Shown here piece after piece: positions 7,734 to 16,224 of a stretch of 51,610 bases of DNA. The notes under the pieces were generated by a model that saw only the letters and a program-made list of their open reading frames with translations, was not told where the DNA came from and did no database searches. The position numbers and the translations under genes were made by a program. The stretch's first letter is position 1, and each line of letters begins with the position of its first letter. Origin of the DNA: Halorubrum tebenquichense DSM 14210 (GTDB lineage: Archaea; Halobacteriota; Halobacteria; Halobacteriales; Haloferacaceae); contig NZ_AOJD01000027.1 of NCBI RefSeq assembly GCF_000337415.1, forward strand, positions 87,606 to 139,215, read 5' to 3'.

Positions 7734-8090
7734 ATCGAACCACTCCGTGGAAGGAAGAAGCGAGCTTACAAGCGTAAGTGGCAGTCCCCCGGAGCGGTAA
7801 TTGTGATAGATAAGCAGTTCCGAGCGATTCGAGACCTCGTGCCGAGCTGTCTCTGTGAGCGAGCAGAAATACGAGTATCCATACGGCGGGCTGAGTTGAG
7901 TCGCTTCGGTATTCACGGCGAATGTTAACATGAATCTGGCAGTTTGAGCACCAGACCCGGTCACTCTGACTCTGGACGACGTCAAAAGTGAATTCGAGCG
8001 TCTGTGATATCGGTTCTGAGAACTAATACTGCTGGTGAGTACGGTTATATGGCTGAGATTTCTAATATCCCAATAGGAGACCAGACAGTC
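7734..8090. other. Intergenic region before the membrane histidine kinase
   Basis: A/T-richer non-coding stretch. No RNA gene, repeat or insertion-sequence end was recognised. It presumably holds the promoter of the downstream kinase; GGTGAG (8034-8039) and AGGAGA (8075-8080) are candidate ribosome binding sites for two possible starts. Confidence 0.4.
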
Positions 8091-9230
8091 ATGAGTGGTA
8101 TACGGGATGTGAGAACTGGAACATTTCTGTTTGGAGTCCATATCATCTCTGCGCTGGGCCTCGTGGCGTATGTCCTCACCTACACCTGGGCACCGCCTAC
8201 GACTTACTGGGCACGCGCTTTTGCCACCGGATTTCCCGTTGTTGCGGCCATCGCTCTCGTCAGTTACCCGGTGTTGTTTCGTGATCGGGCTGGGCGACAC
8301 TTGCTGTTACATACCTCTGGCGTCGGGGGTGCCATTGGGGGATTCCTCGTCTCCACACCCGGCATCGGGGTGGTTTTCCAACAGGCTCAGATCGGTTCCC
8401 CTGTTATCAACCCAACTATCTTGTTGACCGAGTCGGCCATCGGAGGCATCCTCATTGGTGCCGCTGCTGGTCACTTCTATGGCCAATTTCTTATCGAACG
8501 GAAAGAACTCGCGGCGCAACGGGACCGTCTTGGCCAACACAAAGAACGGCTGACTGTCCTCAACCGAATTCTCCGTCATGACATTCGCAATCACATGAGT
8601 GTCGTTCTGGGCAACGTCACCCTTCTCTCCGATCGGCACGGGAAAGGAGAGTTACTGGAAAACATCGAGTCACACGGACAAAAAGTGGTTGAGATAAGCC
8701 AGAATGCCCGTCAGATAGAGACGACTCTAACAGAGGACGTACCGAGCGCGTCTGTCAATCTCGCCGACCTCGTACGTGACGGTGTCAAGGCGACGACGAT
8801 CGACATCGAAGGAGAAGCCGTTGACATTCGACTCCCCGAAGACGTGAACGTCCAGTCTAATGGCCATCTCGCTTCAGCCGTTCGGAACGTGATCGAGAAC
8901 GCGTTCGAACACAATGATAGCCAGAACCCGGAAGTCATAATCACCGCAACCGTCGACGCTGATATCGGTGAAGTCGAATTGCGAGTGGCGGACAACGGAC
9001 CTGGGATTCCAAAGCGAGAACGGAAAGCACTCGACAGCGGCGAAAACCAACTCCAACATAGCAACGGCCTTGGACTCTGGTTAACCCACTGGGTGATCGA
9101 AGACCTTGGCGGACAGGTCACGTTTCACTCCCGCGACCCACGCGGGACGGTGGTCACTTTTACGCTTCCGACAGTACCGGCCTCTTTTGAGACGGAGGCG
9201 GGTTCGACGAGTTCACGCTCACACCTCTGA
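8091..9230 (+). CDS. Membrane-bound sensor histidine kinase
   Basis: A 379-residue kinase. Four hydrophobic segments (FLFGVHIISALGLVAYVL, then about residues 45-65, 75-95 and 105-130) anchor it. A short coiled coil (ELAAQRDRLGQHKERL) leads to the H-box LRHDIRN with phospho-acceptor His163. The HATPase domain has the N-box NVIENAFEHND, G1 box VADNGPGIP and G2 box GLGLWLTHWVI. No response regulator is adjacent on the same strand. The start is uncertain: ATG 8091 has AGGAGA ten bases upstream; ATG 8049 in the same frame is the alternative. The C-terminus (SFETEAGSTSSRSHL) abuts a kinase pseudogene. Confidence 0.85.
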   Translation: MSGIRDVRTGTFLFGVHIISALGLVAYVLTYTWAPPTTYWARAFATGFPVVAAIALVSYPVLFRDRAGRHLLLHTSGVGGAIGGFLVSTPGIGVVFQQAQIGSPVINPTILLTESAIGGILIGAAAGHFYGQFLIERKELAAQRDRLGQHKERLTVLNRILRHDIRNHMSVVLGNVTLLSDRHGKGELLENIESHGQKVVEISQNARQIETTLTEDVPSASVNLADLVRDGVKATTIDIEGEAVDIRLPEDVNVQSNGHLASAVRNVIENAFEHNDSQNPEVIITATVDADIGEVELRVADNGPGIPKRERKALDSGENQLQHSNGLGLWLTHWVIEDLGGQVTFHSRDPRGTVVTFTLPTVPASFETEAGSTSSRSHL

Positions 9231-9984
9231 CTGGGAAGAGACGCTGATTGACCTCATGCGCGGCTGGGTGAGTGGTGAACTACAACAAGAGCAGGCACCC
9301 CCGGAGCGACAAACGCAAAACGAACAACTGGATGAGTTCGGACGCGTTGTGTCCCATGAGTTGCGAAGTCCGTTGAACGCCATTGAGGGGCGACTCGAGT
9401 TGGCGAAAGAAGCGTGTGACAGCGATCACCTTGGCCCCATTGACGACGCCGTTTCGCGAATGGAGTCGCTCATTGACAATCTGCTCGTATTGGCCCGCAC
9501 CGACGAACAGGTGTGTGAGTTGGAGACTGTAGATTTAGCTGAGATCGTGACAAGTTACTGACAGCGTGTGGCTACTGGAGATGCCACACACTTAGATGTC
9601 GAACAGCCGATCCGAGCAGACAGCAGTCGTCTCCAGCAACACCTCGAGAATTTCTCACGCAATGCGATTGAACACGGCGGTGACGATGTCGCTGTAACTA
9701 TCGACGAGTTAGATGACGGGTTCTCTGTCGAAGACCCCGGTCCCGGCGTTCCGGCAGACAATCGAGAGGCGGCATTTGGTGTAGGCTACTCTACGAGAGG
9801 GGATGGCACTGGATTCGGACTGAGTGTTGTCAAACGCGTCGCACAGGGCCACGGTCGGAGCGCTGTTGCGACAACCGGGGTTGAGAGTGGGGCCCGATTT
9901 GAGATCACCGGTGTTGCCTCCCAGAGTGAGTTCAGTTCGGTGTTCGAGAGGGGTACTATTCAGTTGAAAACTCGACACCAGTGA
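9229..9984 (+). pseudogene. Truncated GAF-histidine kinase with nonsense TGA
   Basis: A remnant of a haloarchaeal sensor kinase in a single frame. It opens at the tail of a GAF domain (DWEETLIDLMRGWVSGEL) without the rest of that domain. The H-box VVSHELRSPLNAIEG is intact. At 9559-9561 a TGA interrupts the frame; the paralogue encoded convergently at 9956 has tryptophan there (CWQTVETGD versus Y-stop-QRVATGD), so TGG to TGA is the simplest origin. Beyond the stop the HATPase domain continues intact (NAIEHGGDDVAVTI, GTGFGLSVVKRV, FEITGV). The first in-frame ATG is at 9256. Its end overlaps the convergent gene by 29 bases. Confidence 0.85.
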
Positions 9985-10747
9985 TTTCAAACCGCGTGCC
10001 GCCTCGGGACCCGTTGGTCACGCGAACGGTCCAGCCGTGGGCGTCGACGATCTGCCGTACGATTGGAAGACCGAAGCCCGTTCCCTCGTCGCTCGTCGTA
10101 TACCCGGCATCGAAGATCTGCTCTTGTTCATCAACAGGAATACCACCCCCGTCATCTTCGACGTAGAATCCCTCCTCTATGTCACCAACCCTGATCGTCA
10201 CGTCGTCACCGCCGTGTTCGACTGCGTTCCGAAACAAGTTCTCCAACACTTGCGCGAGTCGGCTTCGGTCGGCTCGGATTGTCCGCTCAGCCTCAGTGAC
10301 GAGGGTAGCGTCACCTGTCTCGACTGTTTGCCAACAGGCCTCTGTGAGACTATCCAAATTAACCGGCTCCGGATCGGTCACCTTGTCTCCCTCACGTGCC
10401 AACGCTAGCAGGTCGTCGATCAATGACTCCATCCGGTCGTGTGCTTTCGCTATTGCATCGAGAGAATCGCTCTCATACTTCTCTTGAACCAGCTCGAGGT
10501 GACCTTCGGCCACCCCCAACGGATTCTGGAGGTCGTGACTGACGATGCTGGCAAATTCGTCCAGGCGGTCCCGTTCCGCCCGGAGGCGTTGCCTTTGCAT
10601 TTCCAGTTCCATCTCATGGTCGACTCGATCGAGTACCGCTGTCAGGATCGTTGCGAGTAGTTCCGTGAGATACCGATCCGTTTTATCGAACGCGTTTGGT
10701 TCGGGCGAGGTTGTAACGAATATCCCGTGATCGCCGAGCGGGTACAC
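9956..10747 (-). CDS. C-terminal half of split kinase: GAF end plus histidine kinase
   Basis: This 263-residue open part contains the end of a GAF domain, a coiled coil (EMELEMQRQRLRAERDRLDEF broken at its end), the H-box IVSHDLQNPLG and a full HATPase domain (NLFRNAVEHGGDDV, VEDDGGGIPV, GTGFGLPIVRQIV). It begins at the first ATG after the nonsense codon, which need not be a real start; coding similarity extends up to the TGA at 10886. If translated it would be a soluble kinase without its sensor. It is closely related to the convergent pseudogene ending at 9984. Confidence 0.6.
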   Translation of the reverse strand: MYPLGDHGIFVTTSPEPNAFDKTDRYLTELLATILTAVLDRVDHEMELEMQRQRLRAERDRLDEFASIVSHDLQNPLGVAEGHLELVQEKYESDSLDAIAKAHDRMESLIDDLLALAREGDKVTDPEPVNLDSLTEACWQTVETGDATLVTEAERTIRADRSRLAQVLENLFRNAVEHGGDDVTIRVGDIEEGFYVEDDGGGIPVDEQEQIFDAGYTTSDEGTGFGLPIVRQIVDAHGWTVRVTNGSRGGTRFEITGVEFSTE

Positions 10748-10885
10748 GAGTCCGCTTCGCGTCGGCGTTTCAGCAGCGTCTATGGAATCGACGTCTTCGA
10801 TGTCGTCAATGACGACTGGGTCACCAGCCTCGAATACCGCCCAATTGAACTCATCGATAGTTCGTGACGGGGTCGTCCGATCGTA

Positions 10886-12292
10886 TCACGGGGCAGTACC
10901 CAATTGTTTCCGGACGCCGTCGGATACCGCAACCGGTTCGAGTACATTCGGGTTATCGCCGATGAGGTGAACACCAGTAAACGGAAGCCCGAGCGTCTGT
11001 TCTGCGATTTCGACAGTCGTTTCGGCGACCGCTTCGGTGGTCTCTGCGCGGATGAGATCCTGGGCTTGCTGTTGGAGGTCACGGGTCATCTCTCGGCGGT
11101 CTTCGCGGTCGGTAACGTCCTGATAGACCCAGAGATGACCGTTCCCATCAGGGAGTTCAAGCGGTCGGTAACTCCGTTCGAACGTTCGCCCATCACTGAC
11201 TGAGAGGACTTCCTGATCGACCGGAGTTCGATTCGCCACCAATTCGTTGATCCGATTAACAAATCTGTCCCCGCCGACAAATTGGTCGCTCAGCTGTGCG
11301 GCCAACCGTTCACAATCCGTGCCGACGACGGTGTCCGGTGGGTCGGGTATCTCGAACAGTTCCAACGCCCGTTCGTTGACCGTCAGCACGTTGCGGTTTT
11401 CGTCTTCTGCGAGAATCCCGACGGTGGCCGTTTCGAAGACTGTCGAGAGTACGGCGTTCGTTTCTTCGAGTTCCTGTTCGCGCTCCTGCTGCTCGGTGAT
11501 GTCGGTGATAAACCCTTCCAACGCTTCCAAGTCCCCATCGGCAGAGTAAATCCCCCGCCCGCGCTCCCACATCCACTTCGTCGTACCGTTTTTAGTGACG
11601 ATCCGATAAGTCACCTCGAACGAGCCGTCCCCAGAGAGCCCCTCTTGGACAGTGTTCCACATTGGTTCCCTGTCGTCGGGGTGGATGATTTCTGTCCCCC
11701 ACAGCACGTCGTTGTCTTCGAGCCTGTCGGCACGATACCCAGTCAAGTCCTCGACATCGCCGTCGACGGTTTCCATCGGCCACGCGGGGTCGTTTCGGCA
11801 CCGGTAGACCATTCCTGGAAGGTTGCTGATGAGCGTCTCTAACTGTCGCGTCTGTTCTTGTGCCAACTGCTGTGTTCGATGCCCATCGACGGCGTTCAGA
11901 ACCCGGTTAGCGAGCAGTTCGTACTGTTCGGTCCCGCTCTCTTTCTGGAGGTAGTCGGTAACACCGGCCGAGATTGCTTCGCTTGCCACCTCCTCTGAAC
12001 CCTTGCCGGTGAACAAAATAAACGGGATCTCAGGGTATTCATCGCGGACCTTTGTGAGAAACTGGATGCCGTTCTGGCCGGGCATATCGTAATCCGAAAT
12101 GATACAGTCGAACGTACCTTCAGCCAACTGGGTTAGACCGTCAGCGGCGCTGGTCGCTGCCTCGATACTGAATCGGTCATCTTTGCGTTTGAGATACGTG
12201 GCGGTCAGCTCTGCCACATCTGGCTCGTCATCAACATGGAGGACTCGAATCGACTGGAGTTCTGGTTCCATCTGTGATAAGCTAGAGGTCAT
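10886..12292 (-). CDS. N-terminal half of split kinase: receiver-PAS-PAS-partial GAF
   Basis: 468 residues. A response-regulator receiver domain (about 16-130) has the acidic pair DDE (21-23), phospho-acceptor Asp67 in ISDYDMPG and the conserved Lys in DYLQKES. Two PAS domains follow (about 155-275 and 285-400), the first ending in FITDITEQQ and the second in VYQDVTDRE. A GAF domain starts near residue 415 and is cut by the TGA. Such hybrid proteins normally receive phosphate from, or pass it to, other kinases. Without the kinase half this product could act only as a receiver/PAS protein. The start ATG at 12292 has an in-frame alternative seven codons later. Confidence 0.75.
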   Translation of the reverse strand: MTSSLSQMEPELQSIRVLHVDDEPDVAELTATYLKRKDDRFSIEAATSAADGLTQLAEGTFDCIISDYDMPGQNGIQFLTKVRDEYPEIPFILFTGKGSEEVASEAISAGVTDYLQKESGTEQYELLANRVLNAVDGHRTQQLAQEQTRQLETLISNLPGMVYRCRNDPAWPMETVDGDVEDLTGYRADRLEDNDVLWGTEIIHPDDREPMWNTVQEGLSGDGSFEVTYRIVTKNGTTKWMWERGRGIYSADGDLEALEGFITDITEQQEREQELEETNAVLSTVFETATVGILAEDENRNVLTVNERALELFEIPDPPDTVVGTDCERLAAQLSDQFVGGDRFVNRINELVANRTPVDQEVLSVSDGRTFERSYRPLELPDGNGHLWVYQDVTDREDRREMTRDLQQQAQDLIRAETTEAVAETTVEIAEQTLGLPFTGVHLIGDNPNVLEPVAVSDGVRKQLGTAP

Positions 12293-12431
12293 TTGGACTC
12301 CCCCACTATGTGACTGAGTATCATTCTGTTGTGGGATACTGTAACTGTACCGGCGCTATCGCTACTATCGAATATTATTCCGCGGAACGATGGAGCAAAT
12401 CAGCCGAGTAGTCGCCTTCGGTACCGAGCGA
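12293..12431. other. Right edge of the accessory island
   Basis: Short intergenic stretch where base composition returns to the GC-rich core (after about 12395). It holds a 10-base palindrome TTCCGCGGAA at 12378-12387 flanked by A/T-rich DNA. No insertion-sequence end or repeat of the left edge was seen. Confidence 0.4.
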
Positions 12432-13007
12432 TCATCGTCGAACGCCGACGACCGTGTAGCCGAAGCCGCGGTCGACGATCCGCGGGTCGAGGTCGACGGC
12501 GTCCATCGCGGCCGCGAGGTCGTCCGGGGTCAGGAAGCGCGAGTCCATCCCGATCGCGTGCTCGCCGGCGACGAGGAGCCGCCCGAGCGGGTGGTCCGGA
12601 TCGAACTCGCGGACGACGAGCGCGCCGCCGGGCGCGAGGACGCGGGCCGCCTCGGCGAGCGCGGCGTCGTGGTCCGGGAGGTGGTGGAACGCGTCGACGA
12701 CCGTCACCGCGTCGACGCTCGCGTCCCGGAGCGGCAGTCGCCCCGCGTCGGCGGCGAGACCGTCGAGTCCACGGGCGCGGCGCGCCCGGGAGAGCATCTC
12801 GACGGAGGCGTCGGCGACCGTGATCTCGGGACCGGTCAGCGCGGCCGCCGCGCGTCCCGACCCCCCGCCGACGTCGAGCAGGCGTTTGATCGGCCGCGTC
12901 GCGTGATCGAGGCCGGCGGCCAGCGCCGCGCCGTCCGCGGGCGGCATCGCGAGGTCGTACAGCGGGGCCACGCGGTCGAAGAACCCCACGTCGCCGAGTC
13001 CGTACAT
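12432..13007 (-). CDS. Class I SAM-dependent methyltransferase
   Basis: A 191-residue cytoplasmic protein with the class I methyltransferase fold. Motif I is LLDVGGGSGRAAAAL, motif II region ITVADASVEML, and the post-motif segment VDAVTVVDAFHHLPDHDAAL is typical of the UbiE/methyltransferase-11 group. The substrate cannot be told from sequence. The ATG was chosen because the protein begins MYGLGDVGFFDRVAPLYD, a usual family opening. It is divergent from the GNAT gene, with 72 bases between. Confidence 0.85.
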   Translation of the reverse strand: MYGLGDVGFFDRVAPLYDLAMPPADGAALAAGLDHATRPIKRLLDVGGGSGRAAAALTGPEITVADASVEMLSRARRARGLDGLAADAGRLPLRDASVDAVTVVDAFHHLPDHDAALAEAARVLAPGGALVVREFDPDHPLGRLLVAGEHAIGMDSRFLTPDDLAAAMDAVDLDPRIVDRGFGYTVVGVRR

Positions 13008-13079
13008 GGAGGGGTGAACTCCCGCGACGGACAAAGAGCCACCGACCCCGTTTAGGGGATCGCCCCCGTACGACGCCGC

Positions 13080-13682
13080 ATGGAGTACGCGCTCGTGTGT
13101 CGACCGGGCGAGGGCGCGACCCTGCGGCTCGACTACCGGGCGTTCGCGTACGCCGGGAAGTTCGTCGTCGGCGCGCCGGGCAAGTCCGTGATCCGCACGC
13201 CGGACGGGGGTCCGGCCGCGCCCGACTGGACGCCGGACGAGTCGCTGCCGGAGACGGTCGACCCCGACGCGTTCGAGGAGGACGTGATCGCGGCCGTCTC
13301 CTTCTCGGCCGACCGGACCGACCCCGACTGCTGCCGGCTGCGGTACGTCACGGTTCACGCCGCGCGGCGCGGCGAGGGGATCGGACCGCGGCTGATCGAC
13401 GAGACCGTCGCGGACCTGGCCGACGCCGGCTTCGACCGGGTGAAGATCGCCGTGAACAACCCGTTCGCCTACGAGGCGTGCCACAAGTGCGGGTTCGGGT
13501 ACACCGGCGAGCGAACGGGACTGGCCGAGCTGGAACTCGAACGCCCGGCCGGGACGCCCGCCCGCGTCGACCCCGAGCGATACCGCGAGGGCATGGCGGC
13601 GTTCCGCGAGACCGACGGCGAACTGAGCCGCGCCGAGCAGCGGTTCGTCGCCGAGCGAGCGGAGCGCGGGCCGCCGCGGTGA
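13080..13682 (+). CDS. GNAT family N-acetyltransferase
   Basis: A 200-residue protein. The acetyl-CoA binding motif A is seen as LRYVTVHAARRGEGIGPRLIDETV (about residues 87-110, containing the R/Q-x-x-G-x-G/A pattern RRGEGIG), and the C-terminal part FAYEACHKCGFGYTGE is the usual GNAT beta-bulge end. The protein also carries a long N-terminal region (1-75) and a C-terminal Glu/Arg-rich helix. Substrate unknown; it may acetylate a small molecule or a protein N-terminus. Its start lies 72 bases from the divergent methyltransferase. Confidence 0.82.
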   Translation: MEYALVCRPGEGATLRLDYRAFAYAGKFVVGAPGKSVIRTPDGGPAAPDWTPDESLPETVDPDAFEEDVIAAVSFSADRTDPDCCRLRYVTVHAARRGEGIGPRLIDETVADLADAGFDRVKIAVNNPFAYEACHKCGFGYTGERTGLAELELERPAGTPARVDPERYREGMAAFRETDGELSRAEQRFVAERAERGPPR

Positions 13683-13738
13683 CCCTGCGGGCGAGACGGA
13701 GGCGGGACCCGGTCGGGAGCCGAGACCGGAGACCGGCG

Positions 13739-14251
13739 TCAGTTGAGCGCCCAGATGGCGTAGTTGAGCGCGGTCGCGAAACAGACCCACGCGAGGTACG
13801 GAACGAGGAGCGCCGCGGCCCGGCGGTCGACGCGGTCGAAGGCGGCTATCGTCGCGACGACGAGCGGGAGGAGGAGGGCGAGGACGGCGAGACCGAGGTC
13901 GGCGCGTTCGAGCCCCCAGAACACGGGCGACCACGCGACGTTGAGGGCGAGTTGGACGCCGAACAGCGCGAGCGCAGTCCGCACCCGCCGCGTCGACGCC
14001 GCGCCGTCGCGGCCGGCGAGGGACACGAGCGCGGCCGCCGCGCCGAGCAGCGCGTACAGGATCGGCCAGACGACGCCGAACGCCCAGCCCGGCGGGTAGA
14101 ACGACGGCAGTTCCAGCGCCGCGAACCAGGCGCTCTGAGTGGTCGTGAACGGGACGCCGAGCGCGCCGATCAGGTTGACCCCGACCGCCGCGGCGGCGAT
14201 GCGGAGAGCGTCGCGTCGGTCCGGGTGCCGGGCGGTCTCGGTCGTCGCCAT
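13739..14251 (-). CDS. tspO: TspO/MBR family membrane protein
   Basis: A 170-residue, five-helix membrane protein of the tryptophan-rich sensory protein/peripheral benzodiazepine receptor family, which binds tetrapyrroles. Visible signatures are PSFYPPGWAFGVVWPILYALLG and the WSPVFWGLERADLGL segment, with Trp residues in the usual places, and the final LNYAIWALN. In halophiles it is often linked to light or oxygen responses; nothing adjacent confirms this here. It converges with the GNAT gene and follows the permease gene on the same strand. Confidence 0.9.
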   Translation of the reverse strand: MATTETARHPDRRDALRIAAAAVGVNLIGALGVPFTTTQSAWFAALELPSFYPPGWAFGVVWPILYALLGAAAALVSLAGRDGAASTRRVRTALALFGVQLALNVAWSPVFWGLERADLGLAVLALLLPLVVATIAAFDRVDRRAAALLVPYLAWVCFATALNYAIWALN

Positions 14252-14299
14252 GGGCGGGGTACGTCGGCGGCAGTGGTAAACCCCGACGCCGGATCCGGC

Positions 14300-15316
14300 T
14301 CAGATCGCGTCGTAGTCCTCGCGGAACGTCTCCAGCGTGGCCGCGAGCACGCCGATCACGATGGGACCGACGAACAGCCCGGTGAACCCGACCGAGTAGA
14401 TGCCCCCGAACACGCCGAGCAGGATGATCGCGGGGTTGAGATGCGCCTGCTGGTCGATGACGAGCGGGCGGGCGTAGTTGTCGACCATCGCGATCACCGC
14501 GACGCCGTAGACGGCGAGGAACACGCCGGCCGTCACCTGGTCGACGACCACGAGGTACGCGGCCGCCGGTCCCCAGACGAAGAACGCACCGATGAGCGGG
14601 AGCAGCGCCAGCACGGCCATCACGAACGTCCAAAACACCACGTTCGGGATCCCGGCGACCCACAGGCCGAGCCCGGCGACCAGTGCTTGGAGCAGCGCGA
14701 CGACGATGTGGCCGATGACGACGCCGCGCGTCATCACGTTGACGCGGTCGACGAGGTCGGCGGTGACCGCCGACGGCAGCGGGCTCGTCGCCCGGATCCA
14801 CTTGACGAACGCCGGGCCGTCGATGAGCGTGTAGTACACCAAAAAGAGCGCGAGCGACAGTCCGACCGAGGCCCGGATCGCCGTCGTGAGGACGCCGCTG
14901 AATCCGCCGAACAGCGTCTGGACGAGCTGCTGCCCGATCGTCTGGAGGATATCTCCGATCTCCGGGTTCTGTCCCGTCAGCGCGGCGATCTCCGCTTCGA
15001 TCGCCGCCACGTCGATGGCGGTGTCGCCGGCGGCGATGGCCGTGAGGTCGCGGACGAACACCCACGAGATGTACGCGAACGGGAGGATGACGGCGACGAT
15101 GGACGAGAGGATGAGGGTCAGCGCCGAGAGCATCTCGCCGAACCGCTCCGAGACGCGGCGTCGGAGCCGGCGGGTGAGCCGCCGGTGGAACGGGTAGAGA
15201 ACGAACGCGAGTATCGCCGAGGCGATGACGTACTCGGCGAACGGGAGGATGACGAAGAGAGTCAGGAGCGCGACCACGCCCATGAGGAGCAGGAGGAACG
15301 ATTGCCCGCGGTTCAT
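14300..15316 (-). CDS. AI-2E family (PerM-like) transporter
   Basis: A 338-residue polytopic membrane protein of the AI-2 exporter/PerM family. It has about eight membrane segments, a long central extramembrane stretch (about residues 95-150) and the conserved C-terminal block DNYARPLVIDQQAHLNPAIILLGVFGG followed by GFTGLFVGPIVIGVL (both segments are broken here only for naming). The substrate of archaeal members is not known. The start MNRGQSFLLLLMG places the first membrane helix near the N-terminus. Confidence 0.88.
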   Translation of the reverse strand: MNRGQSFLLLLMGVVALLTLFVILPFAEYVIASAILAFVLYPFHRRLTRRLRRRVSERFGEMLSALTLILSSIVAVILPFAYISWVFVRDLTAIAAGDTAIDVAAIEAEIAALTGQNPEIGDILQTIGQQLVQTLFGGFSGVLTTAIRASVGLSLALFLVYYTLIDGPAFVKWIRATSPLPSAVTADLVDRVNVMTRGVVIGHIVVALLQALVAGLGLWVAGIPNVVFWTFVMAVLALLPLIGAFFVWGPAAAYLVVVDQVTAGVFLAVYGVAVIAMVDNYARPLVIDQQAHLNPAIILLGVFGGIYSVGFTGLFVGPIVIGVLAATLETFREDYDAI

Positions 15317-15422
15317 GGGCGTCCGTGTCCCCGGCGGGTTATAAACGTCACCGGGAGAGACTCGATCGGTCCCGGACGCCGAGCGCCGAGAGAGGAGGGG
15401 AAACGGCCGGCAGTCGGCCGGG

Positions 15423-16019
15423 TCAGGCGCTCGCCTCGTCCTCGTCGAGTCCGGGCGCGGCGGCGGCGTCGACCTCGTCCGGCTCGTCCGTGTCGCCGCC
15501 GACGACCGTCTCGCCCTCGTCGGTCTGGACGTACACGTCGTCCGCGAAGCCGGCCAGCGCGTTCTCGTACTCGGGCTCGTCGAGTCGAGCGGGCGTCTCG
15601 GGTGCCCCGACGACGCCTCCGGCCGGGCGGAACTCGCCCAGCGGGTCGTCGATCGTGATCCCGTGGTCGGAGAAGAACCCCTCGTACCGGCGGTAGTGGG
15701 TCTCCAGCTCGTCGCCCGGGATCTCCATCATCTCCGTCCAGCCGTGGTTGAAGAAGTCGAAGTTCGCCTGGACGTGGGTGATCTCGCGGGCCTCGGCCTC
15801 GGGGAACCCGGCCTCCAGCGCGGCGACGTACGTGTCCATCGTCGCGTCGAAGAAGCTGTCGAGGTGGTCGCGGCGCTCTTCGCGGCGCTGTTCGTCCGCC
15901 TTGTTGAGGAAGATGCTCGTGTGGAGGTCGACGAGCTTGTCGTTCGCGACGTCGCCGACGACCGGCGTGGTCAACGCCTTCTTCGCGGCCCAGTGGCGGA
16001 TGTTCTGCCGGATTTTCAT
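15423..16019 (-). CDS. Conserved haloarchaeal protein (possibly DUF6149)
   Basis: 198 residues, soluble and helical. The N-terminal part is basic (MKIRQNIRHWAAKKAL), the middle is rich in Glu and aromatic residues (AREITHVQANFDFFNHGWTE), and the last 40 residues are an acidic Asp/Glu/Ala tail. I recall this as a conserved haloarchaeal family, perhaps DUF6149, with no known function. The start was placed at MKIRQN; the longer frame upstream is Pro/Ser/Arg-rich and unlike coding DNA. It is divergent from the DUF1684 gene. Confidence 0.7.
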   Translation of the reverse strand: MKIRQNIRHWAAKKALTTPVVGDVANDKLVDLHTSIFLNKADEQRREERRDHLDSFFDATMDTYVAALEAGFPEAEAREITHVQANFDFFNHGWTEMMEIPGDELETHYRRYEGFFSDHGITIDDPLGEFRPAGGVVGAPETPARLDEPEYENALAGFADDVYVQTDEGETVVGGDTDEPDEVDAAAAPGLDEDEASA

Positions 16020-16224
16020 ACGCGTCGTTGGGACGGGACGCTCTTGAATCTGTGGCGTCGGAACCGATCCCCCCGACCCGCTCCCGCCGCGAGCGGACGG
16101 CGGGCGGATTCGTGTGGGGACTGCGTGCGCGGATTCGCGCCTCGATCCGCGCGGGGGGATCGTGTGTGCGGTCGGCCCCGCCGCGGAACTGTTATTGCGC
16201 TTAGCGAACAATATTGTGGTAGAC

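Larger units (their letters stand above)
9956..12292 (-). pseudogene. Receiver-PAS-PAS-GAF-histidine kinase gene split by TGA
   Basis: One continuous minus-strand frame of 778 codons plus the final stop is interrupted only by TGA at 10886-10888 (codon 469). The GAF domain spans the stop: it begins around AETTVEIAEQTLGLPFTGV and continues after it with TIDEFNWAVFEAGDPVVID and GLVYPLGDHGIFVTTSPEP. No frameshift is needed to rejoin the halves, and the stop most likely arose by a single transition. Either the gene is recently inactivated, or the halves are made as separate proteins. The two open parts are listed separately. Confidence 0.85.

Noticed and set aside
9559-10888. TGA recoded as a sense codon
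   Set aside because: Normal genes in the window end in TGA (for example coaD and glpA), so general recoding is not supported.
12432-15065. Very long open minus-strand frame covering methyltransferase and the genes upstream
   Set aside because: Only the part from 13007 down matches a protein family. The rest lies opposite or out of frame with GNAT, TspO and the permease and is Arg/Pro-rich, as expected from open frames in GC-rich DNA.
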